From Candidatus Moraniibacteriota bacterium (lineage in GTDB: Bacteria > Patescibacteriota > Minisyncoccia > Moranbacterales > UBA1568), in NCBI GenBank assembly GCA_023261695.1, contig JAHFON010000007.1, positions 1-42,382 of the forward strand: a stretch of 42,382 nucleotides of DNA, given 5' to 3'. Both the position numbers and the translations under genes were made by a program. Positions 22,953 through 33,719 of this stretch are shown here, piece by piece (position 1 is the first letter of the stretch; each line of letters opens with the position of its first letter). The notes beneath the pieces were generated by a model. That model had not been told where the DNA came from. It did no database searches and was given only the letters and a program-made list of their open reading frames with translations.

Positions 22953-24416
22953 ATGCTGACTATGCGACATATTCAACGACTCGTATTTTGGACGTTTGTA
23001 GGCGTGTTTTTCATTAGCGCTTTCGCGGTAGTTTTTTATACGTTCGGTTACCGCTTCAATTTTGAACGCGGTATTTTCATTTACACCGGCTCCATATCCA
23101 TCAAATCAAATCCGCAAACGGTAACTATTCGGATTGATGATAAACCCGTTCCGGAACAAAGTCTGGGAATCCTCAACAACGCTATCCTTATTTCCGGACT
23201 GAAGCCCGGAGAGCATTTTGTCAAAGTTTCCGCCGATGGTTATCTGCCGTGGTCCAAAAAGGCTATCGTCCAAAGCGGCCTCTCCACTGACTTTTGGAAT
23301 GTCCTGCTTGTCAAAAATGACTCCCCGCCGCAAAAAATTCCAGAGATAAACTCCGCCCTAAAAATATTCCCCGCGCCGGATCAAAATCTTTTCGCCGTAG
23401 CCGGAATAAAAAATGACGAGTTCATAGTGGATACTTTGAACACCGACACATTGATAAATGATCAGGTATTTTCTTTTTCTCAAGCCTCTCTTCCTTCAGA
23501 TGAAGAAAATATAGAATGGTCTCCGGATAACCGTAAGCTCATCATTCCGCTTGAACATAATGAAGCACGCGCTTATTTCGTCGTCAACATCAATGACAAG
23601 AATATAGCCACTCTGCAAACGCTCACACCCAACAAACGCTCGCTATTTAATCCTCGCTGGGATCCTACCGCACGCAATTTCATTTTTTACCTGTCAGGCA
23701 ACACTCTTTATCGCGCCGACACCGAAACGCTGGAGGCTACGCCGCTTTTTATCAAAGAAAATATACTTGCCTACGATATTTCTGGAAATAATATCTACTA
23801 CTTGAGCCGTGATAACGGCATCATCTATCGCATTTCTGCTAATACGGATATTCAGCCGGTCCAAATCACCACCACGCCTATTGATGTAAATCCCGAGAGC
23901 GATTATTCGCTCGTGGTATACGATGATAATCGCTTAGCCGTCAGAGAGCGTCAGAACGGAAAATTTTGGATTTATAATAAGCTGTCCGCTGACGAAGTAA
24001 TTTTCAAAACGCTTTTGGAAAACGGGGCCAGAGGCGCGCAATTTTCTGACGACGGGAAAAAACTCCTTTTTTTCACCGACAATGAAATTGCCGTGTATTT
24101 CACAAATGATTGGAAAACTCAGCCCGTGCGAGAAAAGGACACAACTCTGCAGGCGGCTCGTTTTTCAAACTCCATCAAAAATGTCCAGTGGACCAAAGAC
24201 TATGAACATATCATATTCACCACGGGTGAGAACGCTAAAATCATAGAGTTGGATAATCGCGACAGAAGAAACATAGAGTCAATCGCCTCATTCTCATCCC
24301 CCATCTTTCAAGTGCTTTCCCGCTTTGAAAATAACCGCGTCTACTTCACGCTGGAAACGGGCGAGCTTGATTTCATTGAATTTCCGACGCAACCAAATAA
24401 TCTTTTCGGTTTCTAA
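22953..24416 (+). CDS. Membrane-anchored PEGA-domain protein with beta-propeller-like repeats
   Basis: 487 residues from ATG 22953 (another ATG lies at 22962). One N-terminal helix (about 10-36), then a PEGA domain (about 43-110: GSISIKSNPQTVTIRIDDKP, LISGLKPGEHFVKVSADGYL). The rest (about 120-485) is beta-rich with repeated WSPD/RWDPTARNFIF/FSDDGKKLLFF blades, as in TolB/WD-like propellers. PEGA domains occur in surface-layer and wall-associated proteins. It is divergent from the metalloprotease operon and its stop overlaps the rpsI stop by two bases on the opposite strand. Start choice is supported by the -10 box spacing. Confidence 0.82.
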   Translation: MLTMRHIQRLVFWTFVGVFFISAFAVVFYTFGYRFNFERGIFIYTGSISIKSNPQTVTIRIDDKPVPEQSLGILNNAILISGLKPGEHFVKVSADGYLPWSKKAIVQSGLSTDFWNVLLVKNDSPPQKIPEINSALKIFPAPDQNLFAVAGIKNDEFIVDTLNTDTLINDQVFSFSQASLPSDEENIEWSPDNRKLIIPLEHNEARAYFVVNINDKNIATLQTLTPNKRSLFNPRWDPTARNFIFYLSGNTLYRADTETLEATPLFIKENILAYDISGNNIYYLSRDNGIIYRISANTDIQPVQITTTPIDVNPESDYSLVVYDDNRLAVRERQNGKFWIYNKLSADEVIFKTLLENGARGAQFSDDGKKLLFFTDNEIAVYFTNDWKTQPVREKDTTLQAARFSNSIKNVQWTKDYEHIIFTTGENAKIIELDNRDRRNIESIASFSSPIFQVLSRFENNRVYFTLETGELDFIEFPTQPNNLFGF

Positions 24417-24946
24417 CGCTTCGCCCACTGCGGAGCGCGGCGGGCTTTCTTGAGTCCGGGTTTCTTGCGTTCCACTACGCGCGCATCGCGAGTCAGAAAA
24501 CCCAGAGCTTTAAGCGTGGGACGTAAAAGCGGGTCAGATTTGATCAAACAGCGAGCTACCCCCAGTTTCACCGCATCGGCCTGGCCGTGCAAACCTCCGC
24601 CGCGCGCCACAACAGATACGCGAAATGCATTGGCTAAACCGGTAGCCCGAAGCGGGGTAAAAGCGACATTCTCCAAAATGGCTGTACCAAAATATGCGCG
24701 TGACGACCGTTTATTAACCATCATTTCTTCCGCTCCTTCGGCGTTCGGATACAAACGCACTCGCGCTACGGCAGTTTTGCGGCGACCCACAGCGTATACA
24801 TAACGTTCCGAAGCTGGAGGCTGGGATGAAACAGCCGCGACTGCAACGGGCTTTTTTTTCTCTGATGTCTTTTTAGTTGCCTTGGGCGTTTCTTTTTTCT
24901 TAACGACTTTTTTGACCTCCGGTTTTTGAGTTGCCTTCGTTGCCAT
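24413..24946 (-). CDS. rpsI: Ribosomal protein S9 (uS9) with Lys-rich N-terminal extension
   Basis: 177 residues against about 130 in most bacteria. The canonical protein starts near residue 48 (RYVYAVGRRKTAVARVRLYP), runs through FRVSVVARGGGLHGQADAVK-type core and ends with LGFLTRDARVVERKKPGLKK and RRAPQWAKR, the tail that reaches the P-site tRNA. The first 47 residues are a low-complexity Lys/Thr/Pro/Ala extension. It is the last gene of the translation operon, nine bases after rplM, and converges on the PEGA gene with overlapping stop codons. Confidence 0.96.
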   Translation of the reverse strand: MATKATQKPEVKKVVKKKETPKATKKTSEKKKPVAVAAVSSQPPASERYVYAVGRRKTAVARVRLYPNAEGAEEMMVNKRSSRAYFGTAILENVAFTPLRATGLANAFRVSVVARGGGLHGQADAVKLGVARCLIKSDPLLRPTLKALGFLTRDARVVERKKPGLKKARRAPQWAKR

Positions 24947-24955
24947 AGTTTAAAT

Positions 24956-25372
24956 TTATACGTGAGTGATATGAATAATTTTCGTCTTGTGGTCGGCGTC
25001 CTTGTGGATCAGTAGACGTTTCAACATTCTATCGCGCAAGGAATTTTTCGGAAGCATATTGTAGACCGCCTGCCAGAGCACTTTGCGGGAGTCTTTTTTC
25101 ATTTGATCTCCCAGAGCTATGGAACTGATACCGCCCGGATAACCACTAAAACGGTGATAAATTTTTTGCTTCAGTTTGTTTCCGGTAACCGCTATGCTGT
25201 CAGAATTGATAATCACGACAAAGTCTCCGCCATCAATATGCGGCGCGTAATTTACTTTGTGCTTGCCCATCAATATGCGAGCGATCCCAGTGGCCAAACG
25301 GCCGAGGATTTTACCGTTCGCGTCAAAAAGATGGTACTGCCGATCAATTATTGTTCTCTTGCTTTGCGCCAT
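24956..25372 (-). CDS. rplM: Ribosomal protein L13 (uL13)
   Basis: 138 residues from ATG 25372 (MAQSKRTIIDRQYHLFDANG); the tracked TTG start would overlap rplQ. Family features are visible: DANGKILGRLATGIARILMG, KHKVNYAPHIDGGDFVVIIN, HRFSGYPGGISS and the AVYNMLPKNSLRDRMLKRL motif. An early assembly protein of the large subunit. It starts four bases after rplQ and is followed by rpsI, the usual rplM-rpsI pair. Confidence 0.97.
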   Translation of the reverse strand: MAQSKRTIIDRQYHLFDANGKILGRLATGIARILMGKHKVNYAPHIDGGDFVVIINSDSIAVTGNKLKQKIYHRFSGYPGGISSIALGDQMKKDSRKVLWQAVYNMLPKNSLRDRMLKRLLIHKDADHKTKIIHITHV

Positions 25373-25376
25373 AAGT

Positions 25377-25742
25377 TTATACAAATTCAATAATAGCCAT
25401 CTTGGCGGAGTCGCTCTTGCGCCGATCCAGTTTCACCACGCGCACATATCCGCTCTTACGTCCGTCAAAACGCGCGCTAAAATCGCTAAAAAGTTTTTTG
25501 ACTGCGACCAAAGGAAGCAGACACCGCAATTCGCGAATCAGAGTCACGCGCAACAAAGTATCTTCTCTTCCGGCCTTCGCCTTGTTAACAATCTGATCAA
25601 TAAAATTTTTCATTTCTTTCGCCTTGGCTTCCGTGGTGGTAATGCGCTCGCGCAAAACTAAACTTCCCAGAAGGGTCTTCAATAATGCTCGGCGCTGATC
25701 TTTCTCGCGGCCAAAAACACGGCCTTTATGCTGATGTTTCAT
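25377..25742 (-). CDS. rplQ: Ribosomal protein L17 (bL17)
   Basis: 121 residues: MKHQHKGRVFGREKDQRRAL, LLGSLVLRERITTTEAKAKE, then the C-terminal SGYVRVVKLDRRKSDSAKMA, all standard. It lies at the tunnel exit of the large subunit. It starts two bases after rpoA, as in the classic alpha operon, which also rules out a longer RpoA. Confidence 0.97.
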   Translation of the reverse strand: MKHQHKGRVFGREKDQRRALLKTLLGSLVLRERITTTEAKAKEMKNFIDQIVNKAKAGREDTLLRVTLIRELRCLLPLVAVKKLFSDFSARFDGRKSGYVRVVKLDRRKSDSAKMAIIEFV

Positions 25743-25744
25743 AT

Positions 25745-26566
25745 TTATGCTTCGGCTTTCTTTTTCTTCCTGACAATTTTCTTAACCGGCTTCTTGTCTT
25801 CTGTATCTTCCGCGACTGAAACAACATTTTCTGTTTCAGGCATGGCCTTTTCTGACACTTCTGCCGGCGATCCCTCCACTTCTGCCAGAGAAGAGAATTG
25901 GGAAACGAGAATGGCCACACCTTTGGCATAAGCCTCCGCTGGAGTAATACTGCCATCGGTAACAATTTCCAACGTTACTTTGTCATAGTCAGTGCGCTTG
26001 CCGACGCGCATATTTTCAATTTCGTAATTTACACGCTTGATAGGCGTATAAATGGCATCAATGGCGATCACTCCTATTTCACGGCCATTTTGTTCATCGC
26101 GCTCGCGGACTTCTACCGGCACATAACCAATGCCTCTGTCAATTTCAATCTCAATTTCCAGCGCTGTTTTTTTGTCGGTTATCGTTGCGATCGTCTGATC
26201 GGGATTGACAATCTCCACACCGGACGGCACCTTGATGTCAGCCGCGGTCACTGCGCCTTCGCCTTTACTTTTCAAAGTCACTTTGACTGATTCGTCTCCA
26301 TACAACTTGAAACGCACTTGTTTTAAATTGAGAATTATCTGAACGACATCCTCCATCACTCCGGCGATGGTGGAAAATTCATGGGAAACGCCTTTTATCT
26401 TCACGGATTTGGCGGCGGCGCCGTCCAGAGAAGAGAGCAGAACGCGACGCAACGCGTTGCCCAGCGTCGTTCCGTAACCCGGATAACAACCCATAATCTC
26501 AAACTTGCCGTGATTTTGACCGATAGCCGTATATTTCGGCTTTTGCGGAGAAGTAATGCTGTGCAT
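25745..26566 (-). CDS. rpoA: RNA polymerase alpha subunit lacking the C-terminal domain
   Basis: 273 residues instead of the usual 310-330. The N-terminal dimerisation/assembly domain is complete (GYGTTLGNALRRVLLSSLDG, GVMEDVVQIILNLKQVRFK, IAIDAIYTPIKRVNYEIENM, DKVTLEIVTDGSITPAEAYA). After about residue 230 comes only a Glu/Val/Ala linker ending in a basic tail (KPVKKIVRKKKKAEA). The helix-hairpin-helix alpha-CTD that binds UP elements and many activators is missing. rplQ begins two bases later and no alpha-CTD-like sequence appears in another frame, so it is not a frameshift. Start ATG 26566 (MHSITSPQKPKYTAIGQNHG). Confidence 0.96.
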   Translation of the reverse strand: MHSITSPQKPKYTAIGQNHGKFEIMGCYPGYGTTLGNALRRVLLSSLDGAAAKSVKIKGVSHEFSTIAGVMEDVVQIILNLKQVRFKLYGDESVKVTLKSKGEGAVTAADIKVPSGVEIVNPDQTIATITDKKTALEIEIEIDRGIGYVPVEVRERDEQNGREIGVIAIDAIYTPIKRVNYEIENMRVGKRTDYDKVTLEIVTDGSITPAEAYAKGVAILVSQFSSLAEVEGSPAEVSEKAMPETENVVSVAEDTEDKKPVKKIVRKKKKAEA

Positions 26567-26598
26567 ACTTTTAAGTGTGTGATTAGATATTAAATAAA

Positions 26599-27231
26599 TT
26601 ATTTAGAATAATATTCAACAACCATCTGCGCATCAATACGCACCCCCGCATCGTCACGGGACGGCAGAGCCAGCATCTTGCCCGAGAGTTTTTCTACATC
26701 CAATTCAAGCCAATGCGGAACATCTTTTTTGTTTTTTAAAATTTCCAATTGATTTTTGAAAAATTGTTTGTCGCGTTTGTTGGACTTGAGAACAATCAGA
26801 TCGCCCACACAGACTTTGAAAGAAGGAATGTTAACCCGCTTGCCGTTCACTTCAAACATTTTATGACTCACCAGCTGTCTGGCCTGAGCACGCGAAGAAG
26901 CCAATCCGAGACGATACACGACATTGTCCAAACGGCGCTCCAACCGAGACAAAAGTTGATCCCCGATGATGCCAGGGACTTTACGCGCTTCATCAAAATG
27001 ATGGCGAAATTGGCGTTCCATTACACCATAAAGCCGCTTGATTTTTTGTTTCATCGCAAGCTGACGTCCGAATTCACTTCCGCCGCCGCGCGTCGGAGCG
27101 TGTCCGTGAATACCTGGCACGTATGGGCGCCGTACCATAGCGCATTTCTGCGACACACAGCGATCACCTTTGAGAAAAAGCTTTTCTCCGGCACGACGAC
27201 AGAGTTTACATTTAGAATCAATGACAGCCAT
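26599..27231 (-). CDS. rpsD: Ribosomal protein S4 (uS4), zinc-binding form
   Basis: 210 residues. The N-terminus carries a C-x2-C-x13-C-x4-C set (C8, C11, C25, C30: CKLC, then C and C), the zinc-binding form of S4. The S4 RNA-binding domain follows (RLDNVVYRLGLASSRAQARQ, LVSHKMFEVNGKRVNIPSF). It nucleates 30S assembly on 16S rRNA and represses its own operon in many bacteria. Located between rpsK and rpoA, as usual. Confidence 0.97.
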   Translation of the reverse strand: MAVIDSKCKLCRRAGEKLFLKGDRCVSQKCAMVRRPYVPGIHGHAPTRGGGSEFGRQLAMKQKIKRLYGVMERQFRHHFDEARKVPGIIGDQLLSRLERRLDNVVYRLGLASSRAQARQLVSHKMFEVNGKRVNIPSFKVCVGDLIVLKSNKRDKQFFKNQLEILKNKKDVPHWLELDVEKLSGKMLALPSRDDAGVRIDAQMVVEYYSK

Positions 27232-27256
27232 AGTTTGAATAATATCAATAACTTGA

Positions 27257-27694
27257 TTAGATGCGGCGCGGGCGGCGCGGGCGGCAACCGTTATGCGGCA
27301 TCGGAGTCACATCTTTAATACTCGTCAGATTAAAACCATTGTTGGACAACGCCCGAATGGAGGCCTCGCGTCCGCTCCCGATGCCTTTGACGCATACATC
27401 CAATTCCTGAATCCCGTACTTTTTCACTTTTTCAGTAATGTCGGCCACTACCTGCGTTGCCGCGTACGGAGTGGATTTTTTAGCGCCTTTGAAACTCAAA
27501 TGACCGGAGCTGGACCATCCCAAGACAGCGCCACTCAAATCGGCAATCGTAATAATCGTATTATTATAAGTGCACTGAATGCTCGCGCGGCCTTTCAAAA
27601 CTTGGCGCTTGGATTTCTTGGCCTTTTTTGCAATGGCCGCTTCGTCCGTCACGGACGCTTCGGTCTTTTCAATTTTTTTTACTTCTTCCGGCAT
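27257..27694 (-). CDS. rpsK: Ribosomal protein S11 (uS11)
   Basis: 145 residues. The core from about residue 28 reads RQVLKGRASIQCTYNNTIIT, with WSSSGHLSFKGAKKSTPYAA and the C-terminal VTPMPHNGCRPRRPRRI. The first ~27 residues are an acidic-then-basic low-complexity extension (KKIEKTEASVTDEAAIAKKA) not present in E. coli S11. Small-subunit platform protein. Standard place after rpsM. Confidence 0.97.
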   Translation of the reverse strand: MPEEVKKIEKTEASVTDEAAIAKKAKKSKRQVLKGRASIQCTYNNTIITIADLSGAVLGWSSSGHLSFKGAKKSTPYAATQVVADITEKVKKYGIQELDVCVKGIGSGREASIRALSNNGFNLTSIKDVTPMPHNGCRPRRPRRI

Positions 27695-27729
27695 ATTTTC
27701 TGATTTATATCTTTTAATTAGCCTTCGCC

Positions 27730-28119
27730 TTATGTCTTGTCGGCATTTTTCTTGCGGCCACTACCAGACGTCTTGCGAACATTCCCGCGGACCGTGCGAG
27801 TATTGGTCTTGGTGCGCTGTCCGCGCGTGGGCAAGCCCTTCTGATGACGCGTACCGCGATAACAACCTATTTCTTTCAGCCGCTTAATATTGCTTTTGAC
27901 AATGTGGCGAAGTTCGCCTTCCACGCGATATTTTTTTTCAATCGCCTCGCGCAAATGGTTAGCCTCTTCGGCGGTCAGGTTTTTCGTACGGGTATCCGAG
28001 CTGATGCCCAATTCTTTTAAAATTTTCTGGCTAGTCGACAAACCAATGCCATAAACATAGGTCAGCGCGATTTCGATTCTCTTGTTGTCTGGAATGTTGA
28101 TGCCGGCTATTCTAACCAT
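27730..28119 (-). CDS. rpsM: Ribosomal protein S13 (uS13)
   Basis: 129 residues from ATG 28119 ([20 protein letters not shown]); the tracked TTG start is four codons earlier and less likely. It has the helix-two-turn-helix [19 protein letters not shown], the [20 protein letters not shown] motif and a basic tail [11 protein letters not shown]. It contacts tRNA and S19 in the small-subunit head. Confidence 0.97.
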   Translation of the reverse strand: MVRIAGINIPDNKRIEIALTYVYGIGLSTSQKILKELGISSDTRTKNLTAEEANHLREAIEKKYRVEGELRHIVKSNIKRLKEIGCYRGTRHQKGLPTRGQRTKTNTRTVRGNVRKTSGSGRKKNADKT

Positions 28120-28149
28120 GACTTTGAGCAATAATTATAATTTCTTCAT

Positions 28150-28266
28150 TTAACCCTGACGTTGTTTATGCTTGGGAGACGCAGAGCAAATCACAAACAC
28201 TCTGCCGCGGCGCTTGACAATCTTGCAATGAACGCAAATTTTTTTGACCGAGGCTTTGACTTTCAT
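28150..28266 (-). CDS. rpmJ: Ribosomal protein L36 (bL36), too short for the ORF track
   Basis: 38 residues: [20 protein letters not shown], then [18 protein letters not shown]. The zinc ribbon C-x2-C-x12-C-x4-H (C11, C14, C27, H32) is intact, i.e. the zinc-binding C+ form. Position between infA and rpsM is classical. Confidence 0.95.
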   Translation of the reverse strand: MKVKASVKKICVHCKIVKRRGRVFVICSASPKHKQRQG

Positions 28267-28272
28267 AGTGAA

Positions 28273-28494
28273 TTATTTATTGCGAAGTACAATCCTGCCC
28301 TTGCTCAAATCATACGGGCTCATCTCAAGAGTCACGCGATCTCCCGGTAAAAGGCGAATATAATTGACGCGCATCCTGCCGGAAATATGGGCCAGTACTT
28401 CGTGATTATTATCCAATCGGACACGAAAGGTGGCATTCGGCAACATTTCCAAAACTTCGCCCTCCACCCGAATCAATTCTTTGTTACTTGCCAT
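28273..28494 (-). CDS. infA: Translation initiation factor IF-1
   Basis: 73 residues from ATG 28494 ([20 protein letters not shown]); the tracked ORF begins nine codons earlier at 28521, outside the family alignment. The OB-fold is complete: [52 protein letters not shown]-1 blocks the A site during initiation. It leads the operon, six bases before rpmJ, behind a leader of about 160 bases. Confidence 0.96.
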   Translation of the reverse strand: MASNKELIRVEGEVLEMLPNATFRVRLDNNHEVLAHISGRMRVNYIRLLPGDRVTLEMSPYDLSKGRIVLRNK

Positions 28495-28657
28495 ATATTG
28501 TTTTTTGGAAACCGCATTCATTCAGTGTAAAAAAGAAGTCTTTAACAACGAAAAAACAGAGAAGTCTTTTCTGGTCAGCAATCAATCCTCATTCCTGAGA
28601 TGCATCTCTTGCAAACCCTCTCTTTTTTTCTTTATGCTATGCGGTTTTTCAAAATGT
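28495..28657 (-). other. Long untranslated leader of the infA operon
   Basis: About 160 bases between the predicted start near 28657 and infA. It contains a perfect 12-base palindrome GAGATGCATCTC (28597-28608) and a direct repeat of AGAAGTCTTT on the plus strand (28534-28543 and 28560-28569). It may host ribosomal-protein feedback, but no known binding site is recognised. Confidence 0.45.
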
Positions 28658-28663
28658 AGTATT

Positions 28664-28692
28664 ATTGTAGTGTAGTCTCAAATTTTTGTCAA
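28664..28692 (-). promoter_or_regulatory. Near-consensus promoter of the infA-rpsI operon
   Basis: Minus strand: TTGACA (28692-28687, perfect), a 17-base spacer, TACAAT (28669-28664). The best promoter in the window, directly ahead of nine translation/transcription genes. Confidence 0.85.
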
Positions 28693-28727
28693 ACTAATAT
28701 TCTAGCAAGCAATCAAAAAGCCTTTTT

Positions 28728-29255
28728 TCAAAAAAGTTCCACCTCGTCAAAAAATTTACGATATGTGTCCAGACATTTTTGGGCGTCTTCCAAAGAAATG
28801 GCGAAGTCGGTCTCATACACGATGCGATTGCGAATCTGGTGAGCTTCCACGAGAGCGTCCTTCGTTTCCAACTGCCCATCGTGAATGCCGGAAATCTTCT
28901 CGGCCATCGTAGTCCCCTTGTATCCGATACCGGAAAGAATCTCGTCCGCAAAAGCGTCGGCTTCCAGCACGGCCACCTTATACTGCGATGGGTTATCATC
29001 TTTCAGACGTGACAATATTTTTTCCCAGCGACCAATAATCGTAGAGCGCCGCAAGAACGGGCGTTCCGCGCCAAAAAATGTTTTCTTGAGATTTACGGAA
29101 ACTCCCCGCAATATGAGCAATATAACCACATCCACCAGCAGAACCATAACATACACGAAGAAAAAAAATTTTACTGCCGCCACCAAATAAGAATGCGCGA
29201 AAAATTGGGCGACACTCTGTCCGACACCGTACAAACTGACAATGTCAATGTTCAT
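28728..29255 (-). CDS. Membrane protein with C-terminal cytosolic helical domain, unknown function
   Basis: 175 residues from ATG 29255 (MNIDIVSLYGVGQSVAQFFA); the tracked upstream part lies inside gatA. One or two helices (about 23-47: VAAVKFFFFVYVMVLLVDVV) precede a soluble helical domain (about 70-175) with RWEKILSRLKDDNPSQYKVA, TTMAEKISGI and ALVEAHQIRNRIVYETDF. The AHQIRNRIVY segment recalls the R-x4-6-H motif of HEPN-like domains, but the His position is Tyr here, so catalysis is not implied. It starts seven bases after gatA and is the last gene of that run. Confidence 0.7.
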   Translation of the reverse strand: MNIDIVSLYGVGQSVAQFFAHSYLVAAVKFFFFVYVMVLLVDVVILLILRGVSVNLKKTFFGAERPFLRRSTIIGRWEKILSRLKDDNPSQYKVAVLEADAFADEILSGIGYKGTTMAEKISGIHDGQLETKDALVEAHQIRNRIVYETDFAISLEDAQKCLDTYRKFFDEVELF

Positions 29256-29262
29256 ATTCCAA

Positions 29263-30726
29263 TTAGTTAGATTTTTGGGAAGCAAACTGCCGTTCCAAAG
29301 CGTCCGCCGCGCGCAAAAGCGTTTCTTCGTCAAACCACTTGCCCATCAGTTGTCCGCCGATCGGCAAATTTTTGCCGGCTTCTTCAATAACGCCTATCGG
29401 AAAAGATATGGCCGGCACACCGGCCAAATTCGCGGTAACCGTGTAAATATCCGAGAGATACATTTTGAGAGGATCAGCCGTCTTTTCGCCAAAACGAAAT
29501 GCCGCCTCCGGAGTCGTTGGTGAAAAAATCACATCCACTTTCTGAAAAGCGTCCGCAAAATCTTTTTTAATCAGCGCCCGTACTTTTTGCGCTTTCCTAT
29601 AATACGCGTCGTAATAACCGGCTGAAAGCGTATGCGTACCGAGCATAATACGCCGCTTCACTTCTCTGCCAAAACCGTAGCGCCGCGTATCCAAATATGT
29701 TTCCAAAAGACCGCTAGTTTCTTGGGTCGAATCTTTTTGATCATTGATGTTCAAACCATACTTTATGCCGTCAAAACGCGCCAAATTGGAACTCACTTCT
29801 GATGGCATCAGTATGTAGTATACCGGCAAAGCGTACTGGCTGTGCGCAAGAGAAATCTCATGAACGCTGGCGCCCAGAGCCTTGAAATGTTCCAGCGCCG
29901 TGTCCGTCGCCTGTCTGATCCGCGGATCAAGCTCTTTTGAAAAATATTCAGTGGGCACGCCGATGCGCAAGCCCGCCACATCTCCCGTCAAATATTCTTC
30001 AAACGGTTTGCCGTTCCAACTCTGCGTCGTCGCGTCCCGCGCATCCAAACCGGCAATCCGAGAAAAAACGATGGCGGCGTCCTCCACGCTGGCCGCAAGC
30101 GGTCCAATCTGATCCAAACTGGAAGCCATCGCCATCAATCCGAAACGCGACACGCGTCCGTAAGTAGGCTTCAGTCCGACAATACCGCAAAATGCCGCCG
30201 GCTGGCGAATAGAACCGCCGGTATCCGAACCCAATGACCACACGGCAAGACCCGCCGCGACCGCCGCCGCCGATCCTCCGGATGATCCGCCGGGAACGCG
30301 TTCCGTATCAATGGGATTTTTTGTTTTCTGATACGCGCTGGTTTCCGTTGAAGAGCCCATTGCGAATTCATCCATATTGGTTTTCCCCAATATAACCGCA
30401 CCGGATTTTTTCAGTCTTTCAATCACCGTCGCGTCATAAGGCGCGATATAGTTGTCAAGAATTTTAGAACCGGCGGTCGCGCGTTCACCCGCGATACAGA
30501 TGTTGTCTTTGATAGCGCCCGGGATGCCGGCGAGCAAATCAATTTTTTCTCCCCGCTTCAGACTCTCGTCAACACTCGCCGCTTTCTCAAGCGCGGACTC
30601 TCGCGACACGGTCAAATACGCCCCCAGTTCGCCATCTTTTTGCTCAATGGCTGTGAGATATTTTTGCGCAAGCGTCGTGGCCGTTACCGCGCCGGATACC
30701 AGTTGATTGTGCAATTCACGAATCAT
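29263..30726 (-). CDS. gatA: Aspartyl/glutamyl-tRNA amidotransferase subunit A
   Basis: 487 residues from ATG 30726 (MIRELHNQLVSGAVTATTLA). Amidase-signature enzyme that releases ammonia from glutamine for conversion of Glu-tRNA(Gln) or Asp-tRNA(Asn). The Ser-cisSer-Lys triad is present: Lys73 (GAIKDN), the Ser148/149 region (GGSSGGSAAAVAAG) and Ser172 (GSDTGGSIRQPA). Its partner gatC is directly upstream; gatB is not in the window. It is nested in a run that begins with pilus genes and ligA. Confidence 0.97.
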   Translation of the reverse strand: MIRELHNQLVSGAVTATTLAQKYLTAIEQKDGELGAYLTVSRESALEKAASVDESLKRGEKIDLLAGIPGAIKDNICIAGERATAGSKILDNYIAPYDATVIERLKKSGAVILGKTNMDEFAMGSSTETSAYQKTKNPIDTERVPGGSSGGSAAAVAAGLAVWSLGSDTGGSIRQPAAFCGIVGLKPTYGRVSRFGLMAMASSLDQIGPLAASVEDAAIVFSRIAGLDARDATTQSWNGKPFEEYLTGDVAGLRIGVPTEYFSKELDPRIRQATDTALEHFKALGASVHEISLAHSQYALPVYYILMPSEVSSNLARFDGIKYGLNINDQKDSTQETSGLLETYLDTRRYGFGREVKRRIMLGTHTLSAGYYDAYYRKAQKVRALIKKDFADAFQKVDVIFSPTTPEAAFRFGEKTADPLKMYLSDIYTVTANLAGVPAISFPIGVIEEAGKNLPIGGQLMGKWFDEETLLRAADALERQFASQKSN

Positions 30727-30741
30727 ATTACAAACTACCAA

Positions 30742-31029
30742 TTAAAAAACCGATTTCACCTTCAAAAACCCGTCTTTGGAATCCGGAAAATTCTTTTTGA
30801 TGGCTTCTTTTCCGGAATTTCCAAAATCTAAAGCGCGATCCTCGCGCGCCACATTTGTAATTCCTACGATGTCACCGGCAGACGCAGTGTCATCTATAGC
30901 CGCCGCTTCCAATTCATGAAAAAAATCCAACACGGCGGAAAGCTCCCTTTGATATTTCGGAATCTCATCTTCCGTGATTCCGATGCGCGCTAACAACGCT
31001 ATATGTTTTACTTCTTCTTCGGACAACAT
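30742..31029 (-). CDS. gatC: Aspartyl/glutamyl-tRNA amidotransferase subunit C
   Basis: 95 residues from ATG 31029 (MLSEEEVKHIALLARIGITE). GatC wraps GatA and GatB and stabilises the complex. The N-terminal helix and the later RELSAVLDFFHELEA and REDRALDFG segments are typical. It is 15 bases before gatA and 24 bases after ligA. Confidence 0.95.
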   Translation of the reverse strand: MLSEEEVKHIALLARIGITEDEIPKYQRELSAVLDFFHELEAAAIDDTASAGDIVGITNVAREDRALDFGNSGKEAIKKNFPDSKDGFLKVKSVF

Positions 31030-31053
31030 AGTCAAATTGAATTGAATTTTCAG

Positions 31054-33718
<2,665 letters not shown>

Positions 33719-33719
<1 letters not shown>

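Noticed and set aside
28721-28740. A/T palindrome at the end of the 175-residue gene as a terminator
   Set aside because: It lies in the coding sequence, the stem is only A/T pairs plus one GC step, and no clear U-run follows.
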